Origin: Peptoniphilus genitalis
GTDB lineage: Bacteria > Bacillota > Clostridia > Tissierellales > Peptoniphilaceae
Length of the DNA: 64,000 bases
Direction: 5' to 3'
Assembly: GCF_023614525.1 (NCBI RefSeq)
Contig: NZ_CP097885.1
Span: forward strand, 680,501-744,500
Both the position numbers and the translations under genes were made by a program. Shown piece after piece: positions 42,546 to 49,200 of the stretch (its first letter is position 1; each line of letters begins with the position of its first letter). The notes under the pieces were generated by a model. It was not told the origin of the DNA and made no database searches. It was given only the letters and a program-made list of their open reading frames with translations.

Positions 42546-42818
42546 TTATATTCTTAATTTATCAATTATTTTTGCACTAACTTCTTGTGCAGTAGCCTTT
42601 AGCATTATCTCGTCGTCTACGATGACAACAGGTGATGCTTCGTTGTTGTGAATCTTGCAATAGTTTAGACAATGTGCAAATTCAACTTCTAAGTTTTCAG
42701 CAGAACATAGTTCGGACTCTGGTCCGCACAAATGATCTTGTAAGTACTCTACTGCATCATAAATAGCATTAGCTCCCATAAGAGTGCATCTAGCACCCAT
42801 ACAAATAGTAACTTTCAT
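42546..42818 (-). CDS. Thioredoxin-like [2Fe-2S] ferredoxin (NuoE-like)
   Basis: The 90-residue protein has the thioredoxin-like [2Fe-2S] arrangement: C6 and C11 in CMGARC, then CLNYC near 50-54. Two more cysteines lie between (about 31 and 38). It is likely an electron carrier or subunit for the hydrogenase encoded just downstream. A good AGGAGG precedes the ATG at 42818. Confidence 0.82.
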   Translation of the reverse strand: MKVTICMGARCTLMGANAIYDAVEYLQDHLCGPESELCSAENLEVEFAHCLNYCKIHNNEASPVVIVDDEIMLKATAQEVSAKIIDKLRI

Positions 42819-42844
42819 ATATCCTCCTCATCACTCTATAAGGA

Positions 42845-42874
42845 TAGTTTAACATTTAACAATCATTTCTTCAA
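42845..42874 (-). promoter_or_regulatory. Promoter with Rex-like box for the hydrogenase module
   Basis: TTGAAG (42869-42874), 17 bp, TAAACT (42846-42851). Overlapping it at 42845-42862 is TTGTTAAATGTTAAACTA, which matches 12 of 14 defined positions of the Rex consensus TTGTTAANNNNTTAACAA. Rex control of hydrogenase genes is known in clostridia; here it is inference. Confidence 0.5.
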
Positions 42875-42895
42875 TCATTATAATTAATTTATGAT
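42874..42895. promoter_or_regulatory. Palindromic operator candidate between hydrogenase and Crp/Fnr genes
   Basis: A 22-bp interrupted palindrome with arms ATCAT and ATGAT and AT-rich centre. It is a plausible site for the divergently encoded Crp/Fnr protein. Confidence 0.35.
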
Positions 42896-42909
42896 AATTA
42901 TATTAAAAA

Positions 42910-42918
42910 TGCTAAAAT
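42910..42918 (+). promoter_or_regulatory. Extended -10 promoter of the Crp/Fnr gene
   Basis: TGCTAAAAT ends 16 bp before the ATG; predicted start near 42925. Confidence 0.45.
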
Positions 42919-42934
42919 ATAGGAGAGGTGTGAC

Positions 42935-43579
42935 ATGAAAGACATTGAAACTTTAAAAAATCTGGCCCTCTTTAAGGGTCTTGATGATGAAGAATTAATA
43001 GAAATAGAAAAATATTTGTCAGATGTGAAAACTTATGAGGCTAAAGAAATTATTTTTACTATTGGGGATGAGATAAATTATTTCGGAATACTTTTAAGGG
43101 GTAAAGTGGACTTGTCTCTTGAAGACGTCTTTGGCAACAAGGCAATCTTGTCAAAGTTAACTGGTCCAGCCCTCTTTGCCGAGTCAGTCCTAATTAAAGA
43201 TGTGGGAGAGATCCCTTTGTCTGTTGTGGCAGCTTGTGACTCTGAAGTTGTTTTCTTTGACTACAAGACCTACAAGTCATCAGACTCAAGGTCTCTTATC
43301 AAGGTCCAAGACAATCTCATAAAAATCTTGGCTGGGAAAAATTTATTTATGCGTGACAAGTTAAACCTACTTAGTCTGCCTTCATCTCGTGCCAAAATTT
43401 TATATTTTCTTTCTAGTGAGGCACGCAAGAGGAAGTCAAAATATTTTACAATTGATTTTAACATTAGCGAGCTGGCACAGTTTATGAACTTAAATCGCTC
43501 TTCCCTATCTCGTGAACTTTCCAAACTAAAAAAAGAAGGCCTCATTGATTATGACAAGAAGACCTTCCGCATTTTATAA
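42935..43579 (+). CDS. Crp/Fnr-family transcriptional regulator
   Basis: The 214-residue protein has a cyclic-nucleotide-binding-type domain (1-120: ALFKGLDDEELIEIEKYL, GILLRGKVDLSLEDVFGNKA) and a helix-turn-helix (ISELAQFMNLNRSSLSRELS, about 176-195). It lacks an N-terminal cysteine cluster, so it is not an Fnr oxygen sensor; its one visible cysteine pair spacing gives no cluster. Its position back to back with the hydrogenase genes suggests it regulates them. Confidence 0.9.
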   Translation: MKDIETLKNLALFKGLDDEELIEIEKYLSDVKTYEAKEIIFTIGDEINYFGILLRGKVDLSLEDVFGNKAILSKLTGPALFAESVLIKDVGEIPLSVVAACDSEVVFFDYKTYKSSDSRSLIKVQDNLIKILAGKNLFMRDKLNLLSLPSSRAKILYFLSSEARKRKSKYFTIDFNISELAQFMNLNRSSLSRELSKLKKEGLIDYDKKTFRIL

Positions 43580-43594
43580 GTTTATTTTATTTTC

Positions 43595-43622
43595 TTTGCA
43601 ATTTAAAATTTTGATTTGCAAA
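43595..43622. terminator. Weak bidirectional terminator between convergent genes
   Basis: TTTGCAA and TTGCAAA pair around an AT-rich loop between the Crp/Fnr and PgpA genes, with T- or A-rich flanks. Confidence 0.4.
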
Positions 43623-43623
43623 T

Positions 43624-44130
43624 TTATTCTTTATTTTGATGGGCTACTCTTGCGCAGGCTGCTGCAGCTATGGCTGCCACCAAGTCGTCGGCAAAAGTAG
43701 TCACTCTTTCTACTTTTTTCTTTTCATCTAAGTCTTTGATTATGCCAATTTTTTTCTTGTCCAGATAACCAAAGTTTGTCAGACCAATTGTCCCATACAT
43801 ATTTACAATTCCAAGGGTAAGAATTTCATCTATTCCATAAAGACCCTCGTCATCTCTTATAATTGATTGGAGGGGTTCTGGTAACTTGCCTTCATTTGCC
43901 AAGTCGTCTAGGGCAAGTCCCGTTAGGATTGCGTGGATAGACTCCCTCTTCCTAACAACACTTTCCACACTCTCAAGGCATCTTTCCAGGCTCAAGTCAT
44001 CAATATAATCTCCTTGCAACTTTTGCACAAGCTTTGCAATTTCTATTAACTCTATCCCAAAGTCCTCTAACCTCTTAACAGTAAGCTGGTAGAGTTCTTC
44101 CATGTCATATTTATATAATTTATCCTTCAT
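43624..44130 (-). CDS. pgpA: Phosphatidylglycerophosphatase A-family protein
   Basis: The 168-residue protein matches the YutG/PgpA-type family: an N-terminal helical segment, GIDEILTLGIVNMYGTIGLTN (about 99-120), and a C-terminal TFADDLVAAIAAAACARVAH. PgpA removes the phosphate from phosphatidylglycerophosphate. This soluble Firmicutes version is shorter in membrane helices than the E. coli enzyme; activity is inferred from family. It is last in a unit behind apbE. Confidence 0.8.
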   Translation of the reverse strand: MKDKLYKYDMEELYQLTVKRLEDFGIELIEIAKLVQKLQGDYIDDLSLERCLESVESVVRKRESIHAILTGLALDDLANEGKLPEPLQSIIRDDEGLYGIDEILTLGIVNMYGTIGLTNFGYLDKKKIGIIKDLDEKKKVERVTTFADDLVAAIAAAACARVAHQNKE

Positions 44131-44138
44131 AGGTCCTC

Positions 44139-44636
44139 CTATCTTCTTCTCATTTTTGCCCTATTCCTTCTTATCATCTTTGCTCTTGAAATCTTAATGG
44201 AAATCCCATAGATAAAACCAGGTATAAGACTTGCCACAAAAAGGCTTATGGGGTTGTAGGATATTCCCAAAATCTTAATAGCATAGACCTGAGGCATCAA
44301 AAAGAATTCCAATGGAAACTTCCAATAGGAGCCTCCCACTGACCTAGAGAAGACTTCTCTTCCCAGACCCACAAAGGCAAAGGCAAATAAAACTAGTCCA
44401 ATTAGCCAGATTAAATTGCCTGCAAAAAAGTCCAAGCTCCTTGCATTTTTCTTTGATAGTCCCTTGCCAAAATTAAAATAGAGGATTAGGATTAGTCCCA
44501 CTAAGATAACTTTAAAGGCAAGGTTGCCATAGACAAGGTTCCTCACCTGGCTAGACAAGTTAATTAAGCTAGCAACAGCGAAGGTTATAAAAACTATTAA
44601 GATGTGAAAAATTAATGCTCGAGTGTTATTTCTCAT
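44139..44636 (-). CDS. Four-helix membrane protein of unknown function
   Basis: The 165-residue protein has four predicted transmembrane helices (about 10-28, 40-58, 72-92, 120-150) and a strongly basic C-terminus (RAKMIRRNRAKMRRR) that should lie in the cytoplasm. I recognise no family. It lies 8 bp after apbE and 8 bp before pgpA, so its role may be linked to the envelope or flavinylation. Confidence 0.75.
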   Translation of the reverse strand: MRNNTRALIFHILIVFITFAVASLINLSSQVRNLVYGNLAFKVILVGLILILYFNFGKGLSKKNARSLDFFAGNLIWLIGLVLFAFAFVGLGREVFSRSVGGSYWKFPLEFFLMPQVYAIKILGISYNPISLFVASLIPGFIYGISIKISRAKMIRRNRAKMRRR

Positions 44637-44644
44637 CTCAGGTC

Positions 44645-45772
44645 CTACTTATCTAAAAACTTGCTTGCGTTTTCTGTGGACTTAACATTCATGTCCTTGT
44701 CTACCCACACAATTCCTGCTCCAGTTTTATCTGACAATTCTTTTATTTCATCGTCAGTGGAATTAAAGGCAGCAGTTGATAAGAAGTCACAAAGTCCAGA
44801 GTCCTCCTTGATTACAGTTACAGATTTAATTTCGTGGGCTGGCTTCAAAGTATCAGGATCAATGATGTGACAGTATCTCACACCATCAAGATCAAAATAT
44901 CTTTGGTAGTCGCCACTTGTAACAATAGAAGTGTTGGCAACATTTAAAGATGCTAAAACTTGGTTAGGGCTTTCAAGGTCTGGATTTTGGATTCCAATCT
45001 TAAAGTTGTCCCTGCCATCTGTTGGCTTGCCAATAATTCTAACATTGCCGCCAGCAGAAATTACGCAGGACTTAACTCCCCTATCTTCAAGTTCCTTTGC
45101 AACAAGTTCAGTTGCAAAACCCTTGGCAGTTGCCCCAAGGTCAAGTTCCATTCCCTTTTCAAGAGAAACTGTATGTTTCTCATCATCTAACTTAATCTTA
45201 TCAATGTTTACAAGAGGACGTAACTTTTCAAGTTCTGCATCGCTTGGAAGTGCCTCACCCTTTAGGGCAATAACTTCTTCCTTAGTCTTGCCTCCCTCGT
45301 AAAGTTCCCTGTACTCATTCCAAAGCTTAGTCACAGGTCCCAAGGCAATGTTTGTATTGTGAGAAATGTTATTGTAGTCGTCAATGGAAGACTTTATAAG
45401 TTGGAACAAGGTGTCATCAACAGTCACTGGCTTGATGCCCGCATTATCGTTAATTGTCTTGACGTTTACAAGGTCTGGATAAGTCTTGTAGTTGTCAAAA
45501 AGTTTGTGAAGTTCTTCGTATCTTTCCTTAGCATAAACCAAGTTTTCCTTGGCAAAGCTATCGTCATCAGTGTAGATGGCAATGTGGACTACTGTGTCAA
45601 AAGTATCGTAAAATTCAATCTCTTGCTTGTCGCCATCCTTGTTGACTTCGACAGAAGCCACATTTTTGTTTGTATTTAAGTTTTCATTTTTTATGTTTCC
45701 GGCATTCTTGTCCTTGCAGCCAGATAAAATTAAAAGACCGCTAAGGCTTAGTGCCAATAAAGTTTTTTTCAT
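44645..45772 (-). CDS. apbE: FAD:protein FMN transferase ApbE (lipoprotein)
   Basis: The 375-residue enzyme attaches FMN to threonines of extracytoplasmic flavoproteins such as Rnf or Nqr subunits. It has a lipoprotein signal (LSLSGLLILSGCKDKN, lipobox LSGC near 19), the metal/FAD regions DLGATAKGFATELVA (about 210) and CVISAGGNVRIIG, and GDYQRYFDLDGVRYCHIIDP. Its flavoprotein substrate is not in the window. A promoter lies at 45789-45818. Confidence 0.93.
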   Translation of the reverse strand: MKKTLLALSLSGLLILSGCKDKNAGNIKNENLNTNKNVASVEVNKDGDKQEIEFYDTFDTVVHIAIYTDDDSFAKENLVYAKERYEELHKLFDNYKTYPDLVNVKTINDNAGIKPVTVDDTLFQLIKSSIDDYNNISHNTNIALGPVTKLWNEYRELYEGGKTKEEVIALKGEALPSDAELEKLRPLVNIDKIKLDDEKHTVSLEKGMELDLGATAKGFATELVAKELEDRGVKSCVISAGGNVRIIGKPTDGRDNFKIGIQNPDLESPNQVLASLNVANTSIVTSGDYQRYFDLDGVRYCHIIDPDTLKPAHEIKSVTVIKEDSGLCDFLSTAAFNSTDDEIKELSDKTGAGIVWVDKDMNVKSTENASKFLDK

Positions 45773-45788
45773 AATATCACCTTTCTCT

Positions 45789-45818
45789 ATAATACCATTT
45801 AAGTCGCCGTTTTTTCAA
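45789..45818 (-). promoter_or_regulatory. Promoter of the apbE operon
   Basis: TTGAAA, 18 bp, TATTAT, with the apbE Shine-Dalgarno AAAGGTGAT just downstream. Confidence 0.7.
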
Positions 45819-45976
45819 CAACTTTAAGCTGGGGAGGTATGTGGCTTATCTCAATTTTCTTTACATAATATAATTTTTTTCTTCTATAGAATGAATGATT
45901 TATGCTTAACGATTTTTAATTAATTTATGGAAATTAAATTTTATATGTCGAGGAAGTCATTATCAAAATTTTTTCT

Positions 45977-46138
45977 CTTATTTATTGGTAGTTTATAAAA
46001 ATTTATAAGTCTATAATCCTTCATAATGCCATAAGAACTTATAAGTCTATCTCCAACCATTAGCTTGTGAAAATTTATTGACTTGTCTACTCTTATAAGT
46101 TTATAAAAATTTGTAAAGCTCTTATTTCTCACTAAGTC
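45977..46138 (-). repeat. 18-bp periodic degenerate array A
   Basis: Nine contiguous 18-bp units, many starting ATAA, in a gap of about 500 bp between apbE and the adhesin gene. Unit 45995-46012 and unit 46103-46120 share 15 of 18 bases. On the minus strand the array lies in an open 63-codon frame (46132-45941, GTG start, weak AGGA site) reading as 12-residue repeats of the INFYKL type. It may be a small gene or a decayed coding repeat. The rest of the gap (45819-45976, 46139-46230) holds only AT-rich spacer. Confidence 0.6.
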
Positions 46139-46230
46139 CTAAATATTTATCATGTCACAAGCTCTTATGACTTTTTAATTTTTCATCAAATACTTTTCTT
46201 TGATTTAGTCCCACTTTCTTATAAGGTCAT

Positions 46231-46256
46231 AAAAAAAGACAGCCCCAGGGACTGTC
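46231..46256 (-). terminator. Terminator of the adhesin gene
   Basis: GACAGTCCC and GGGCTGTC pair, followed by seven T on the minus strand. Confidence 0.9.
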
Positions 46257-46271
46257 TCAAAAAATTATTTT

Positions 46272-49200
46272 TTATTCTTCATCTTCTTTTTTTCTCTTAA
46301 ATCTACCTAATAGAAGTAATAGACCTGATGCAAGACCTGCTGATGCAGTTTCAAGTGCAAGACCAGCGTCGCCTGTCTTAGGAGCCTTGTCATCGCCAGC
46401 AAGATTAGCTTTGCCAACTTCGTTACCTACACGACTTGCTTCCTCATCTTCTTCTTTTTTAACTTGATTAAGAACTTTAGCTTCTTCAGTTTCTATTTCT
46501 TCATCAGCTTCTTTTACATTTTCAGCTTCCTTTACCTTTTCAGTTTCAGAAAGCTTAGGCTCATTTTCTTTTTCAAGCTTTGGTTTTTCAGGAGATTCTT
46601 GCGGTGGATTCTTTGAATCATCACTTGGATTTTCTCCTGGCTTATTAGGTGTGTTTTTACTTGGTTTTTCTGGATCTTCTTTACCTGGCTTTTGTGGATC
46701 TTCTTTGCCTGGCTTTTGTGGATCTTCTTTGCCTGGTTTTTGTGGATCTTCTTTGCCTGGCTTTTGTGGATCTTCTTTGCCTGGCTTTTGTGGATCTTCT
46801 TTGCCTGGCTTTTGTGGATCTTCTTTGCCTGGCTTTTGTGGATCTTCTTTGCCTGGCTTTTGTGGATCTTCTTTGCCTGGTTTTTGTGGATCTTCTTTGC
46901 CTGGTTTTTGTGGATCTTCTTTGCCTGGCTTTTGTGGATCTTCTTTGCCTGGTTTTTGTGGATCTTCTTTGCCTGGCTTTTGTGGATCTTCTTTGCCTGG
47001 TTTTTGTGGATCTTCTTTACCTGGCTTATTTGGATCTTCTGGAATTGGACATGTAGCTGGTTTTGTACCTACTACTATAATCTTATCCTTAGCTTCTTTA
47101 GTAATTTCTTCACTTCTGGATTCTTCTTCACTATTTTTAATCTTAATAGTAGTTATTTTTTCGCCAACTTCTCCCTCTTGTTCAACCTTATAAGTTCCAG
47201 CATCCATAGTCTTGTCTTCTTTTATTATAACTTTATAAGGAAGATCAGATTTAACTTTAATACTTCCATTAGTAACTTCTTTTTCAGTCTTAGTACCATA
47301 TTCCCACACTTCATTAGTAGGCTCTTTAGTTTTTACAACTTTTGTTTCAAGCATTTTTGTTTCTTTGTTGAAAGTAGTTGTAATTGTATACTCGCCTGGA
47401 GTACCATCTTTGATTTTCTTTTTTGTACCAGCTTCAAGTTCAGGATTGTGATTAAATTCTGTATTATGTGGAATAGACTCTTTCTCAACTATTGGTTTTA
47501 TACCAACCCTTATTACTCTATTTGTTGAATCTGTTTTTTCTTCTTTTGTTACAAGTTTCTTTTGGTCTTTGTCATAAGATGTTGTGATAGTTGTCTTTCC
47601 ATTCTTACCTGGTGTCTTTTCTTCCATCTTTCCAGCTTCAAGGGTATCATCATATTCATACTCTGTATCGTACCCATTTTCAACTTCTGTAACAATTGGC
47701 TTTACACCAATTTTTATAACCTTATCTACAGGGTCTTTAGTTGTCTTGAATTCGCCCTCTTTAGTTTCAGTTACTTTACCATCTTTGATTACAAGAGTGT
47801 TTGTTCGTTCTTGTTCTCCTGGACTACCTTCAGTTACTACCTCTTTACCTGCTTCTATACTTTCATCGTACTCAATTCTAGTTTCGAATGGTAATTCTTT
47901 CTTTTCTTTTATTTCGTGGTTACCGTCATTAGTACCTTCGCCAACTAGGATAACCGCCTTCTTTGGTTGTTTAGTTACTGTTGGATCAGATGTTTCTGTT
48001 ACCTTTGAATTAACGATAGTAAGAGTCTTTTCTTGTTCTCCCTTTTCACCCTTTAATTCATTTCCTTCATCATCTTTGGCATATTTCCATTCGCCCTTCT
48101 TAAGTGATGGGTCCTTTCTAACTTCTACTTCAAATGAAATTTCTTCCTTAACTTTTTCAGTTCCATTTGTTTTACCACCGATTTTAACAACTCTGTTTTG
48201 ACCTGCTTCTTCAGTTTCAGAAGTTACAACCTTCTTTTGGTCCTTGTCATAAGATGTTGTGATAGTTACCTTTCCGTTCTTACCTGGAGTTACTTCTTCA
48301 GTCTTTCCAGCTTCAAGATTTTCGTCATATTGATATTCTGTGTTGAATGGTTTTTCTACTACTTTTGTAACTGGTTTTGTACCGATTTTTACAACTCTAT
48401 CAGTAGCTTCCTTAGTTGTTTTGAATTCGCCTTCTTTAGTTTCAGTTACTTGGCCATCCTTGATTACAAGTGTATTTGTTCTTTCTTGTTCTCCTGGATT
48501 TCCTTCTTTGACAACTTCTTGTTGGCCAGCATCAAGGTTTTCATCGTATTTGATTACGGTTTTGTAATCTACAGCTTTCTTTTCAGTTACTTCGTGAGTT
48601 CCTTCAACAGTTCCCTTACCTACTTGGATTAGGGCATCTTCTGCGGCAACTTCTGTTACAGTTGGCTCTCCATCGACTTTAGAATTTTTAATTGTCCAAG
48701 TTGTTGTTTTTGTTCCAACCTTACCTGGTTTTACAATCTTGTATTCGCCTTTTTTAAGTGTATCTACTTCTTCAACCTTATATTTGAATGGTAGTTCTTC
48801 CTTGTGTTCTACCTTGCCTTCGGTATTTCTACCTACTTTGATTATTCTCTTTTTAGGAGCCTTAGTTTCAGTAAACTCACCTGTTTCAGTCTTTGTTACA
48901 TTGCCATCTTCAATTGTAAGAGTGATGTCTCTCTTCTTTTCTCCAGCTTCACCTTTTTGAATTTCTTTGGTTTCGCCTGGAGCAAGGCTATCGTCAAATT
49001 GGATTTCAGTTTCAAATCCTACTTCAACCTTTTCTTCAATCTTGTGAGTACCATCATTTACACCTTCGCCAACGTGGATTAGACGTTCTTGTGGTTTTTC
49101 TATTTCTTGTTCTTCTTCTTTTGTAATTTTTGAATCTTCGATTGTATAAGTTACTTTCTTAGATCCTTTTTTACCTTCAGTGATGACTTTGATTTCGCCT

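Noticed and set aside
46672-47031. CRISPR-like periodicity
   Set aside because: The units are contiguous, coding and without spacers; this is an octapeptide repeat.
46649-47528. Long plus-strand frames opposite the adhesin stalk (SSLPGFCG and LCLAFVDL repeats)
   Set aside because: They arise from the 24-bp repeat being open in several frames; no ribosome site, and the minus-strand adhesin explains the region.
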